Source of the DNA: Brevundimonas naejangsanensis
Lineage (GTDB): Bacteria; Pseudomonadota; Alphaproteobacteria; Caulobacterales; Caulobacteraceae
NCBI RefSeq assembly: GCF_000635915.2
Contig: NZ_CP015614.1
Location: 2,277,501 to 2,341,500, forward strand
Direction of reading: 5' to 3'
DNA length: 64,000 nt
Below are positions 45,282 through 54,182 of the stretch, in pieces. The notes beneath the pieces were generated by a model. That model was not told where the DNA came from, searched no databases, and worked only from the letters and a program-made list of their open reading frames with translations. The stretch's first letter is position 1. Every line of letters starts with the position of its first letter. The position numbers were made by a program, and so were the translations under genes.

Positions 45282-46349
45282 TTAAGCGAACTCAGCTTCC
45301 AGATCGGCCAGGCGAGCGGCCTGATCCTCGGCGATCAGGGCGTCAAGCAAAGGGGCCAGGTCGCCTTCCAGAATCTGCGGCAGGCTGTGCAGGGTCAGGC
45401 CGATGCGGTGATCAGTCACGCGCCCTTGCGGGAAGTTGTAGGTGCGAATGCGCTCGGACCGGTCGCCCGAGCCTACCTGAGACTTGCGCGCGTCGGACCG
45501 AGCGGCGTCCTTGGCCTGGCGCTGCATGTCGTACAGGCGGATGCGCAGGTTTTTCATCGCCTTGTCCCGGTTCACGTGCTGCGACTTCTCCGACGAAGTG
45601 GCGACGATGCCGGTGGGCAGGTGGGTGATGCGCACCGCCGAATCCGTTTTGTTGACGTGCTGGCCGCCCGAGCCGGAGGCGCGGAAGGTGTCGATGCGGA
45701 TGTCCTTGTCCAGGATCTCGATCTCGACGTCCTCGACCTCGGGCAGGACGGCGACCGTGGCCGCCGAGGTGTGGATGCGTCCGCCCGCCTCGGTGGTCGG
45801 CACGCGCTGGACGCGGTGGACGCCGCTTTCAAACTTCAGACGACCGAACACGCCTTCGCCGCTGACGGTGGCGATGATTTCCTTGAAGCCGCCCGCATCG
45901 CCCTCGGTGGCGCTGTCGATCTCGACGCGCCAGCCGCGCGTGGAGGCGTAGCGCGAATACATGCGGAACAGGTCGCCCGCGAACAGCGCCGCCTCATCTC
46001 CGCCGGTGCCGGCGCGCACTTCAAGCACGGCCGAGGCGTTTTCATCGGCGTCGCGCGGCGCCAGCAGCAGGGCGACCTCGCGCTCCAGTTCCGGCAGGCG
46101 TGCGGTCAGGGCGTCCAGTTCATCGGCGGCCAGGGCGGCCATTTCCGGGTCGGCGGCCATGGCTTTCAGGTCTTCGATCTCGGCGCGGGCGCGCGCCAGC
46201 GCCTGAACCGCATCGGCCACGGGCTTGAGCTCGGCGTGCTCTTTCGACAGGCGCACGATCTCGGCGCCGTCCGTGGCGGCGCCCATCCGGGCCTCCACCT
46301 GATGGAAGCGGTCGAGCACCTGATCGAGCCGGGCCTGGGGCAGTCGCAA
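45282..46349 (-). CDS. prfA: Peptide chain release factor 1
   Basis: RF1 ends translation at UAA and UAG. The GGQ loop is in [18 protein letters not shown]. The codon-recognition tripeptide lies in [13 protein letters not shown]; it reads P-T-T where E. coli has P-A-T, still within the P-x-T pattern. The length of 355 residues is normal. It converges with the YihY-family gene with only a 10-base gap. Confidence 0.97.
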   Translation of the reverse strand: MRLPQARLDQVLDRFHQVEARMGAATDGAEIVRLSKEHAELKPVADAVQALARARAEIEDLKAMAADPEMAALAADELDALTARLPELEREVALLLAPRDADENASAVLEVRAGTGGDEAALFAGDLFRMYSRYASTRGWRVEIDSATEGDAGGFKEIIATVSGEGVFGRLKFESGVHRVQRVPTTEAGGRIHTSAATVAVLPEVEDVEIEILDKDIRIDTFRASGSGGQHVNKTDSAVRITHLPTGIVATSSEKSQHVNRDKAMKNLRIRLYDMQRQAKDAARSDARKSQVGSGDRSERIRTYNFPQGRVTDHRIGLTLHSLPQILEGDLAPLLDALIAEDQAARLADLEAEFA

Positions 46350-46547
46350 CGGCGTGTCCTTGCAGAGGAAAACGAGGGCGGAGCCTTACCCGCGCCGCCG
46401 CGCCGTGTCGATAAAAACGCCTCTACACGCGATCATGGAGCGATTGTGAACCGCCGTCACAAACCCGTCAGCTCGGTTTCTTCGGACCTGCAAGCGCCCT
46501 AGCTCCACCTCGACTTTAAAGGGCTGGAACGGAAGTGGAGACAGGGC

Positions 46548-47165
46548 ATGACACATCAAAAACCTCCTGAAGGGGCGCCGGTGGGCATCACGCCGGGCGC
46601 CGATGTCGCGCGCCTGTGCGCGCTCTACGACGGCCTGCTGACGCCGGGCTCACCTGCCATAAGTCCCGCCGCCGAAAAGGAATTGAAGGCGCTCGCCAAC
46701 ATCTTCGACCTGGACGCCGAGCGGCCCGCCGCCGAACTGTGGCCCTATGTCCGCGCGGTCCTGGTGCGGCAGGCGCCGCCGGAGCCGGCGGCGGCCTCCA
46801 CGCCGGTCGAGCCCCGCACCGTCCTGCTGGTCGAGGACGACGCCGACGCCGCCGCCGACCTGACCGAGGCGCTGGACGCCGCCGGACATCGCGTGATCGG
46901 CCCCTTCCACAGCGCCGAAGCGGCCGAGGCGGCGACCGCCCTGCACGCCATCGACCTGGCCCTGCTGGACATCAATCTGTCGGGCGAGGCGACCGGCGTC
47001 GACCTGGCGCGCAAGCTGAAATCGCGCTGGGGCATGCCGGTCATCTTCCTGTCGGGCGACGTCACGGCGGCGGCGCACAACGCCGAGTTGGCCGCCGCCA
47101 TGGTGATCAAACCCTACAGCGGGCGCGACGTGCTGGACGCCATCGCCCGGCTGGAGGGGGCCTGA
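46548..47165 (+). CDS. Response regulator with N-terminal extension and single receiver domain
   Basis: The 205-residue protein has about 85 residues of mostly helical sequence of unknown type (ISPAAEKELKALANIFDLDAERPAAELWPYVRAVLV) and then a receiver domain. The receiver has the acidic pair in LVEDDADAA, the acceptor Asp in LALLDINLSG, the Ser/Thr position in FLSGD and the Lys in VIKPYS, so it looks active. There is no DNA-binding or enzymatic output domain. No kinase is adjacent. It is not PhyR, because the N-terminus lacks sigma-factor motifs. Confidence 0.88.
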   Translation: MTHQKPPEGAPVGITPGADVARLCALYDGLLTPGSPAISPAAEKELKALANIFDLDAERPAAELWPYVRAVLVRQAPPEPAAASTPVEPRTVLLVEDDADAAADLTEALDAAGHRVIGPFHSAEAAEAATALHAIDLALLDINLSGEATGVDLARKLKSRWGMPVIFLSGDVTAAAHNAELAAAMVIKPYSGRDVLDAIARLEGA

Positions 47166-47251
47166 CGCCCAGCAGGGGCCCTCGCGCAGGCCATTGCCAG
47201 ACCGGCTGCGACCTGCGCCTGATGGTCCGTGATCCCCGGCTGAGGCGCTGA

Positions 47252-48022
47252 ATGGAAACCTTCTTCCTGTTTCTGCTGGTCGGCGTCCTGGCCCAGGCGG
47301 TCGATGGGGCGCTCGGCATGGCCTATGGAGTCATCTCGTCGTCCGTCCTTCTGGCGCTGGGGGTGCCCCCGGCCACGGCGTCGGCCAGCGTTCACGCCGC
47401 CGAAGTCTTCACCACCGCCGCCTCGGCGGGCAGCCACGCCTGGCACAAGAACGTCGAATGGCGGCTGATGGCGCCGCTGGCCGTCGCCGGGGTGATCGGC
47501 GGGGTGCTGGGCGCCTATGTGCTGACCGGGCTGGAAGCGGCGGTGATCAAGCCTTTCATCGTCGCCTATCTGGCCCTGATCGGGGTGTGGATTCTGTGGC
47601 GGGCCGGGCACGATATTCCGCATCGTCGCCTGCCCGCCTGGATCACCGGGCCGCTGGGACTGGTCGGCGGCTTTCTGGACGCGATCGGCGGCGGAGGCTG
47701 GGGGCCGACCGTCTCCTCGACCCTGGTCGGCGCCGGGCACGAGCCGCGCAAGGCCATCGGCACGGTCAACACGGCCGAGTTCTTCCTGACCGTCGCCGTC
47801 TCGGCCACTTTCGTCTGGGCCCTGGTCACCGGCCACTGGGAAGAAGCCGGGGCCCTTCAGAATCACGCCGCCGCTGTGGGCGGACTGGTCGTCGGCGGGC
47901 TGATCGCCGCCCCCTTCGCCGGCCTGATCGTCAAGAAGGTGCCGCGCAAGGTGCTGACCTATGCCGTCGGCGGCCTCTTGATCGTGCTGGCGGCGTTCCA
48001 GGGCTATCAGCTCCTGACCTAA
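47252..48022 (+). CDS. TSUP (TauE/SafE) family sulfite exporter-like permease
   Basis: This 256-residue membrane protein has about eight helices and the family two-halves layout: FLFLLVGVLAQAVDGALGMAYGVISS in the first half and LGLVGGFLDAIGGGGWGPTVSSTL in the second. TSUP proteins move organosulfonates, sulfite or similar anions; the substrate is not readable here. No sulfur genes are adjacent. Confidence 0.92.
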   Translation: METFFLFLLVGVLAQAVDGALGMAYGVISSSVLLALGVPPATASASVHAAEVFTTAASAGSHAWHKNVEWRLMAPLAVAGVIGGVLGAYVLTGLEAAVIKPFIVAYLALIGVWILWRAGHDIPHRRLPAWITGPLGLVGGFLDAIGGGGWGPTVSSTLVGAGHEPRKAIGTVNTAEFFLTVAVSATFVWALVTGHWEEAGALQNHAAAVGGLVVGGLIAAPFAGLIVKKVPRKVLTYAVGGLLIVLAAFQGYQLLT

Positions 48023-48088
48023 CGCGGGTCATTGACAGCCGATCGCGCGGCTGGCCGACTGTCCCTACACTAGGCCGGGGGGCGACGA

Positions 48089-48781
48089 ATGCGCGTATGG
48101 ATGATCGGCGTCATGGTCGGGGGACTGGTGTCCGGCTGCGCCTCGACGCAGACGATCCCGCCGCAGATCGAACAGATCGATCAGCCCGCTCTCGGCGCCG
48201 TCGCCGCCATCGAAGTGGGCGAGGCGGCGGTCGCGACAGGACGGGGCGGAAGCCTGCCGGGTCTGGCCCTGGCCAATGAGCTGAGCTGGGGCGACGGGGT
48301 GCTGAGAAAACGCTTCACCGTCGCGCCGGGCCGACTAGCGGCGCGCCAGAGCGACGTCCGCCACATCTATTATTTTTCCGACAGGATGACTGCCCGCGAT
48401 CCGCTGTTCGGAACGGCGCCCTATGCCTCCGGCGGGCTGTGCCGCGCCAAGGACGGCTCAGGCCCGGTGCGCGGCTTCATCACGCCGGGCCAGTGCGTCC
48501 TGACCTGGAACGCGACGCCCCAGGTGCGCGATATCCGTATCGAAGAGGCCGACGAGGGCGCGCGGCGACGCGAGCTGATCTACCACGGCCGCGCCGACGG
48601 CAAGGTGCGCTTCCTCTATCGCGAGACGATGGGCGACAGCGCGCCCCAGACCCAGAGCCTCGACTATGACCTGGCCCACAGCGCGGTGATCGGCTTTCGC
48701 GGCGCCCGGCTGGAGGTTCTGGAGGCGGACAACACCCGTCTGCGTTACCGCTTTCTGGCCCCGTTCGACGGGGACGACTGA
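48089..48781 (+). CDS. Putative lipoprotein, unknown family
   Basis: A signal peptide with lipobox (MIGVMVGGLVSGCAST) leads a 230-residue protein. The mature part begins with a Gln/Ile/Pro-rich segment and continues as a probable beta-rich domain (LIYHGRADGKVRFLYRET...). Two cysteines (GGLCRAKD and GQCVLTW) may pair. I recognise no named family. It is convergent with the GST gene, with 3 bases between the stops. Confidence 0.8.
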   Translation: MRVWMIGVMVGGLVSGCASTQTIPPQIEQIDQPALGAVAAIEVGEAAVATGRGGSLPGLALANELSWGDGVLRKRFTVAPGRLAARQSDVRHIYYFSDRMTARDPLFGTAPYASGGLCRAKDGSGPVRGFITPGQCVLTWNATPQVRDIRIEEADEGARRRELIYHGRADGKVRFLYRETMGDSAPQTQSLDYDLAHSAVIGFRGARLEVLEADNTRLRYRFLAPFDGDD

Positions 48782-48784
48782 GCC

Positions 48785-49381
48785 TCAGACGGGATAGGTG
48801 TCGATGAAGCTGGGCCGCTGCTCCAGCGCCGTCTGCAGGGCGACCAGGTTCGGGCGCCCGGTCTTCCAGTCGTAGTCCGGGTGGCGGAAGCCGATCCAGG
48901 TGACGGCGACGCCCGCCGTCAGCACGCCCATGTCCAGCGCCTCGGCGTCCGGCGCGGCGGCTTCCAGCGCGTCCAGGGCGCGGCCCATATTGACGGTCCA
49001 GCGCTCGATCCAGGACGCCGAGCGCTCCTGCTCCGGGCGGCGCTTCTCCAGCACCAGTTTGACGCCCATCTCGAGCGCGGCGTTGCCGAGCGTCTCCAGC
49101 CGCTTGACCCGCAGACGCTCTGCGCCTTCCGGCGGCAGCAGGCGCGGGCCGGCGCCCAGGGCGTCCAGGTATTCAGCGATCACCGGGCTGTCGTTCAGCG
49201 GCAGGCCGTCCTCGGCGATCAGGGTCGGCACCTGCACCACCGGATTGGTCGACAGCAGCTCCGGCGCATTGCCGTAGGGATCGACGACGATCTCCTCGAT
49301 ACGGTCGGCCAGACCCTTTTCACGGGCGACGATGCGCACCTTGCGCGCGAAGGGCGACGGGGTGGTGATGTAGAGTTTCAT
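48785..49381 (-). CDS. Glutathione S-transferase family protein
   Basis: The thioredoxin-like N-terminal domain starts MKLYITTPSPFARKVRIVAREKGL, with Ser/Pro residues at the usual glutathione-activating position. It continues through VVQVPTLIAEDGLPLNDSPVIAEYLD, which binds glutathione. The helical C-terminal domain is complete at 198 residues. The substrate is unknown. ATG 49381 lies 2 bases after the ispG stop, so the gene is the last of an ispG-GST pair. Confidence 0.93.
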   Translation of the reverse strand: MKLYITTPSPFARKVRIVAREKGLADRIEEIVVDPYGNAPELLSTNPVVQVPTLIAEDGLPLNDSPVIAEYLDALGAGPRLLPPEGAERLRVKRLETLGNAALEMGVKLVLEKRRPEQERSASWIERWTVNMGRALDALEAAAPDAEALDMGVLTAGVAVTWIGFRHPDYDWKTGRPNLVALQTALEQRPSFIDTYPV

Positions 49382-49383
49382 GA

Positions 49384-50538
49384 TTACTCGGCGGCGTTGA
49401 GGGCGGCGGGAGCCGCGCGGGCGGCGTCCAGTTCGGCGGCCTTGGCTTCGACCTGGGCGACGATCTCCTCGATCATGCCGTCGTTGGCCTGTTTGTGGGC
49501 GATCTTGCCGTTCAGATAGACCATGCCCGCCCCCTTGCCGCCGCCGGTGAAGCCGACGTCGGTATAGAGGGCCTCGCCCGGCCCGTTGACGACGCAGCCG
49601 ATGATCGACAGCGACATGGCGGTCGAGATGTGCGCCAGCCGCTCTTCCAGAATCCCCACCGTCTCGATGACGTTGAAGCCCTGACGGGCGCACGACGGGC
49701 AGGCGATGATGTTCACCCCCCGGTGACGCAGGCCCAGCGACTTGAGGATGTCGAAACCGACCTTGATCTCTTCGACCGGATCGGCGGCCAGGGACACGCG
49801 GATGGTGTCGCCGATGCCCGACCACAGCATATTGCCCATGCCGATGGCCGATTTGATCGTACCGGTGCGCAGCGGCCCCGCCTCGGTCACGCCCAGGTGC
49901 AGGGGGCAGTCGATGGCGTCGGCCAGCTGCTGATAGGCGGCGACCGTCAGGAAGGGGTCGGACGCCTTCACCGAAATCTTGAACTCGTGGAAGTCCAGGT
50001 CCTGCAGGATGCGGGCGTGGTTCAGGGCGCTTTCGACCATAGCGTCGGGGCAGGGCTCGCCGTATTTCTCCAGCAACTCCTTCTCAAGCGACCCGGCGTT
50101 GACGCCGATGCGCATGGAGCAGCCGTGGTCGCGGGCGGCCTGAACGACCTCCTTGACCCGCTCGATCGAGCCGATGTTGCCGGGGTTGATGCGCAGGCAG
50201 GCGGCGCCCGCCTGGGCCGCCTCGATGCCCCGGCGGTAATGGAAATGGATGTCGGCCACCAGCGGCACGCGGGCCTCGCGCGCAATGGTCCTGAAGGCCG
50301 CCGTGGACTCCTCATCCGGGCAAGAGACTCGGACGATGTCGGCCCCGGCCTCCTCCAGCTGACGAATCTGCTCCAGCGTCGCCGCCGCATCGGCGGTCGG
50401 CGTATTGGTCATCGACTGGACGCTGATCGGCGCGCCCCCGCCGACGGGAACGGAGCCGACCATGATCTGGCGGCTCTTGCGGCGCTCGATGTGGCGCCAG
50501 GGGCGGACGTGGCCGAGTTCTGAACTGTGGTCGCTCAT
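49384..50538 (-). CDS. ispG: 4-hydroxy-3-methylbut-2-en-1-yl diphosphate synthase (flavodoxin/ferredoxin)
   Basis: IspG is the penultimate enzyme of the MEP isoprenoid pathway and uses a [4Fe-4S] cluster. Cluster cysteines are visible in [14 protein letters not shown] and [12 protein letters not shown]. The barrel motifs [15 protein letters not shown] [20 protein letters not shown] and [10 protein letters not shown] are typical. The length from ATG 50538 is 384 residues. A RodZ-like gene lies upstream on the same strand. Confidence 0.97.
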   Translation of the reverse strand: MSDHSSELGHVRPWRHIERRKSRQIMVGSVPVGGGAPISVQSMTNTPTADAAATLEQIRQLEEAGADIVRVSCPDEESTAAFRTIAREARVPLVADIHFHYRRGIEAAQAGAACLRINPGNIGSIERVKEVVQAARDHGCSMRIGVNAGSLEKELLEKYGEPCPDAMVESALNHARILQDLDFHEFKISVKASDPFLTVAAYQQLADAIDCPLHLGVTEAGPLRTGTIKSAIGMGNMLWSGIGDTIRVSLAADPVEEIKVGFDILKSLGLRHRGVNIIACPSCARQGFNVIETVGILEERLAHISTAMSLSIIGCVVNGPGEALYTDVGFTGGGKGAGMVYLNGKIAHKQANDGMIEEIVAQVEAKAAELDAARAAPAALNAAE

Positions 50539-50618
50539 GACGCCGTACACATAGGACAGGAGGGACGGCAAAACCACGACAGACGACGAAAGATCGTCGT
50601 CGCAGTCAAAGGATCAGA

Positions 50619-51749
50619 TCAGGCGGCGGGCGGCTGGGCGACCGGGGCAGCGGCAGGCTGATACGGCTGCGGTCCCGGCGCCGTCGCTGCGGCGGCCGCC
50701 GCAGCGGCCTGGGCGGCGCGGGCGCGGGCCTCGACGGCGGCGGCGGCGCGCGCCTCGGATTCGCGCGCGGCGGCCTGGGCGCGATTGTTCAGCGTGCCCA
50801 GCGGCGACTGAGGCGCGGGCAGGACGCCGCCATGCTCGCCGTTCAGATAGACGTCGAACGCCTCCGGATCGGGCGTGTCGATGGTCGCCGACAGGCCGGG
50901 CGGCGCGCGCCAGGCTTCGCCCGCCGCCAGTTGGCGCGCGAACAGGATGCGGCCGTCGCCCTGACGGATAACCAGGATGGCGGGTTTGCGGGCCTGAAGC
51001 GTGACCTGCGACACCGTGGCCGAGGCGCCGTAGATGGCGCCGCGCGGGTTGAAGGCGGCCTGCACCGGCGGGGCCGGCGGCGGCGCGGCGTTGGGGTCGT
51101 CCGGGTCGATGCCGGTCAGCTGCGCCTCCAGGCCCGGCGTGATGTACATGGCCGGCGTGGTCTGATCCGGCGGGGCGGCCCGGGGGGCGCCGAGGTAGAG
51201 GGCGCGGTCGCGCTGGCGGTCGGCCTGCTCGGCCCAGTCCTTGGGCACGGCGACCAGATCCGACGGGTGCGGCGCCTCGATGCGGTTCAGACGCTGAAAC
51301 ACGTTCCAGCCGACCACCACCGCCAGAAAGGCGCCGATGACGCCCAGGATCTTGGGCGAGTTCTGGCGCATCTGCTGCAAGGCGGCGCCCGTCGGCGGCT
51401 GCAACGGCACGGCCGCATCGGGATATTCCTGCTTGAACCGCTCGACCGCGTTCAGCTCGTCCAGCCCCAAGGCGCCCGCATAGGCGCGCACATAGCCCAT
51501 CGAGAAGATGCGCGACGGCAGGGCGGCGTACTCAGCCTGCTCCAGCGCCGTCAGGAAACGCGGATGCACCCGCGTCATGGTCGAAAGCTGGGCCATCGAC
51601 AGGCCCGAGGCCAGACGCGCGGCGCGCAAAGTCGCGCCCAGGGAATCATCCGAGGGATCTTCCGGCGCCGGCTGGGGCGTCGGCTCAGGGGTCTGATCCA
51701 GCGTCGCGTCGGCGTCGAAGTCGAACGCGGCTTGCCGATCCTGGTCCAT
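50619..51749 (-). CDS. RodZ-like helix-turn-helix membrane protein
   Basis: The layout is that of RodZ: a cytoplasmic N-terminal HTH (LGATLRAARLASGLSMAQLSTMTRVHPRFLTALE, then FSMGYVRAYAGALGLD), one membrane helix (ILGVIGAFLAVVVGWNVF) and a periplasmic DUF4115-type beta domain (KPAILVIRQGDGRILFARQLAAGEAWRAPPG). An Ala/Gln/Pro-rich tail follows. RodZ links MreB to cell-wall growth. It is directly upstream of ispG, a frequent arrangement. The length is 376 residues. Confidence 0.88.
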   Translation of the reverse strand: MDQDRQAAFDFDADATLDQTPEPTPQPAPEDPSDDSLGATLRAARLASGLSMAQLSTMTRVHPRFLTALEQAEYAALPSRIFSMGYVRAYAGALGLDELNAVERFKQEYPDAAVPLQPPTGAALQQMRQNSPKILGVIGAFLAVVVGWNVFQRLNRIEAPHPSDLVAVPKDWAEQADRQRDRALYLGAPRAAPPDQTTPAMYITPGLEAQLTGIDPDDPNAAPPPAPPVQAAFNPRGAIYGASATVSQVTLQARKPAILVIRQGDGRILFARQLAAGEAWRAPPGLSATIDTPDPEAFDVYLNGEHGGVLPAPQSPLGTLNNRAQAAARESEARAAAAVEARARAAQAAAAAAAATAPGPQPYQPAAAPVAQPPAA

Positions 51750-51847
51750 AGGGTCGGGGTTCCGTCACGCCAGGCGGCCGTGCGCCCGTCATCCCCGCTT
51801 AGACGAGGCGAGGAGCGCGGGCAACGCGGGAAAGCGGCGCAGCTTTC

Positions 51848-54127
51848 CTAGACTTCCACGTTCAGCTTGCGCGCCAGCGACTCGATCTCGCCGCGCACCG
51901 ACCCGGCTGAGGAGCCGAGCAGGACGTTCATGCCGCGCCGAGCGGCGTTCAGATCGGCCGACAGGATCATGCGCTTGACAGGCCCCACCCCGCCCGCGGG
52001 GGCGGACAGGCGGCTGTAGCCCAGGGTGATCAGGGCGAAGGCCTCCAGCGGGCGGCCCGCCAGTTCGCCGCAGACGGAGACCGGCGTGGCGCTGTCGGCG
52101 CACTTCTGCTGGATCTCGGCCAGGGCGCGCAGGAAGGGCGGCGACAGGGCGTCATAACGCTCGGACACCCGCGGGTTCGTGCGGTCGGAGGCGAACATAT
52201 ACTGCATCAGGTCGTTGGTGCCGATCGAGACGAAGTCGGTCAGCGGCAGCAGGGCGTCCAGGTGCCACAGCAGGCTGGGGCACTCGATCATGGCCCCGAC
52301 GCGCAGCAGGGACGGCAGCGGGCGCCCCCGGCGCCGCGCCCAGTCGCATTCAATGTCGACCAGTTCGCGCGCGGCCCTGAACTCGTCCACCGTGGCGATC
52401 ATCGGGAACATGACGCGCAGTTCGCGCCCGGCGGCGGCGGTCAGCAGGGCGCGCAGCTGCATCCTCAGCAGGGCCGGACGATCCAGCCCCAGACGGATGG
52501 CGCGCCGCCCCAGCGCCGGGTTCTCCTCGCGCTCATTGTCCAGATAGGGCAGGACCTTGTCGCCGCCGATATCCAGCGTGCGGAAGGTGACCGGCCGATC
52601 GCCCGCCGCATCCAGCACCAGCTTGTAGAGCGCCGTCTGCGAGTCCAGGCGCGGCAGTTCGTCCGAGACCATGAACTGGAACTCGGTGCGGAACAGGCCG
52701 ATGCCCTCAGCCCCGGTGGCGTCCAGATTCTCCAGATCCACCGCCAGACCGGCGTTGGTCAGCAGCACGATGCGTTTGCCGTCCTTGGTGACGGCGGGGG
52801 TGTCGCGCAGTTGGTCGAACTCGGCGCGTTGCTGGGCGCGCACGGCCATGCGGCTCTCGACCGCCGCCAGCATGTCCGGACGCGGCCGCAGATAGGCCTC
52901 GCCCGTCTCGCCGTCGACGATCACCTGATCGCCCTCGGTCAGGCGGTCGCGCAGGCCCTGAAGGCGGCCGACGCAAGGGATCTGCAGGGCGCGCGCGACA
53001 ATGGCCGCGTGGGCGGCGGCGGAGCCCTCTTCCAGCAGCAGGCCGCGCAGCTTGTGGCGCGGATATTCCAGCAGGTCCGCCGGACCCAGATTCTTGGCCA
53101 CCAGGATCGCGTCGTCGGGCAGGTCGCGCTGGCCCGGATGGTCGCCCGCCATCAGACGCAGCAGGCGGTTGGCCAGGTCCTCGAAGTCGTGCAGCCGCTC
53201 GCGGATGTAGGGGTCGCGCGCGTTGGCGAAGCGGGCGCGGTGCTCGTTGCGGACGCGGTCGACGGCGGCCTCGGCCGTCAGGCCAGAGCGCACCGCCTCC
53301 TCCAGCGACCGGTTCCAGCCCCGGTCGTCGGCGAACATGCGATAGGTCTCCAGCACCTCATAGGGGGTGCCGCCCAGCTTGCCCTGACTGCCTTCCAGCA
53401 GGGCGTCGATGCTGGTGCGCAGACCGTCCAGCGCCGCCTTCAGGCGGACCTCCTCGGCGACCGGGTCGTCGGCCAGAAGCTGTTCGGGCGCGATCGGCGC
53501 CTCGTGCAGCACCGCCCGACCGAAGGACAGGCCTTCGGCGAACTTCTGTCCCCGCAGCCGTTCGGGCCGATGAGGCGCCACCTCGACGTCGCGCAACTCC
53601 TCCAGCGCCAGCAGCTCGCCCGAGGCCACCGTCTCGGCCAGGACCATGGCGATGGTCTGGATGTCCTCGATCTCTTCCTCGTCATAGCGACGAGCGGCGC
53701 GGTTCTGGACGACCAGGACGCCGATGGCCCGGCCGCCGCGCAGCAGGGGCGCGCCGAGGAAGGCGTGATAGGGGTCTTCGCCCGTTTCCGGCCGGTAGGA
53801 GAAGCTGGGGTGCGACTGGGCGTCCGACAGGCTCAGCGGCTCGGCCGTGCGGGCCACCTCGCCGACCAGCCCCTCGCCGGGGCGCAGGCGGGTGTTATGG
53901 ACGGCCTCGGGGTTCAGCCCCTCGGTGGCGAACAGCTCCAGCTCGCCCGAGGCGCGCCGCAGATAGATGGAGCAGACCTCGGCCACCATGGAGCGGGCGA
54001 TGATCCGCACCACCATGTTCAGCCGGGTCTGGGCCGGCGCGCCGCCCCCCGGCCCGGCCAGGGCCTCGCGGATCTGGCGCAACAGGAGGCGTGGCCCCCT
54101 CGCCGTCACTGCTGCGCCCTTTACCAT
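51848..54127 (-). CDS. ptsP: Phosphoenolpyruvate-protein phosphotransferase PtsP (EI-Ntr)
   Basis: EI-Ntr starts the nitrogen-related phosphotransferase chain (PtsP to NPr to EIIA-Ntr), which tunes stress and ppGpp responses in alphaproteobacteria. A GAF domain (about residues 25-165) is followed by the EI N-terminal domain, the swivelling domain with the active His in GSAAAHAAIVARALQIP and the PEP-binding barrel (GLFRTEFQFM, FRTLDIGGDK, SIGTNDLMQY, VSVCGELAG). The length is 759 residues. No NPr or EIIA gene is adjacent. It follows lysC on the same strand with a 55-base gap. Confidence 0.96.
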   Translation of the reverse strand: MVKGAAVTARGPRLLLRQIREALAGPGGGAPAQTRLNMVVRIIARSMVAEVCSIYLRRASGELELFATEGLNPEAVHNTRLRPGEGLVGEVARTAEPLSLSDAQSHPSFSYRPETGEDPYHAFLGAPLLRGGRAIGVLVVQNRAARRYDEEEIEDIQTIAMVLAETVASGELLALEELRDVEVAPHRPERLRGQKFAEGLSFGRAVLHEAPIAPEQLLADDPVAEEVRLKAALDGLRTSIDALLEGSQGKLGGTPYEVLETYRMFADDRGWNRSLEEAVRSGLTAEAAVDRVRNEHRARFANARDPYIRERLHDFEDLANRLLRLMAGDHPGQRDLPDDAILVAKNLGPADLLEYPRHKLRGLLLEEGSAAAHAAIVARALQIPCVGRLQGLRDRLTEGDQVIVDGETGEAYLRPRPDMLAAVESRMAVRAQQRAEFDQLRDTPAVTKDGKRIVLLTNAGLAVDLENLDATGAEGIGLFRTEFQFMVSDELPRLDSQTALYKLVLDAAGDRPVTFRTLDIGGDKVLPYLDNEREENPALGRRAIRLGLDRPALLRMQLRALLTAAAGRELRVMFPMIATVDEFRAARELVDIECDWARRRGRPLPSLLRVGAMIECPSLLWHLDALLPLTDFVSIGTNDLMQYMFASDRTNPRVSERYDALSPPFLRALAEIQQKCADSATPVSVCGELAGRPLEAFALITLGYSRLSAPAGGVGPVKRMILSADLNAARRGMNVLLGSSAGSVRGEIESLARKLNVEV

Positions 54128-54182
54128 GGTCTCTCCCGCCTAACCGTCCGATCCGTTCAGATAGGGCGGCGCGTCCGTTATC

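Noticed and set aside
46526..46550. GGAAC ahead of the receiver gene as a second stress promoter
   Set aside because: At 16-17 bases downstream there is no CGTT, so the promoter pattern is incomplete.
46548..47165. PhyR anti-anti-sigma regulator
   Set aside because: The N-terminus has no sigma-like region 2/4 motifs, and the protein is shorter than PhyR.
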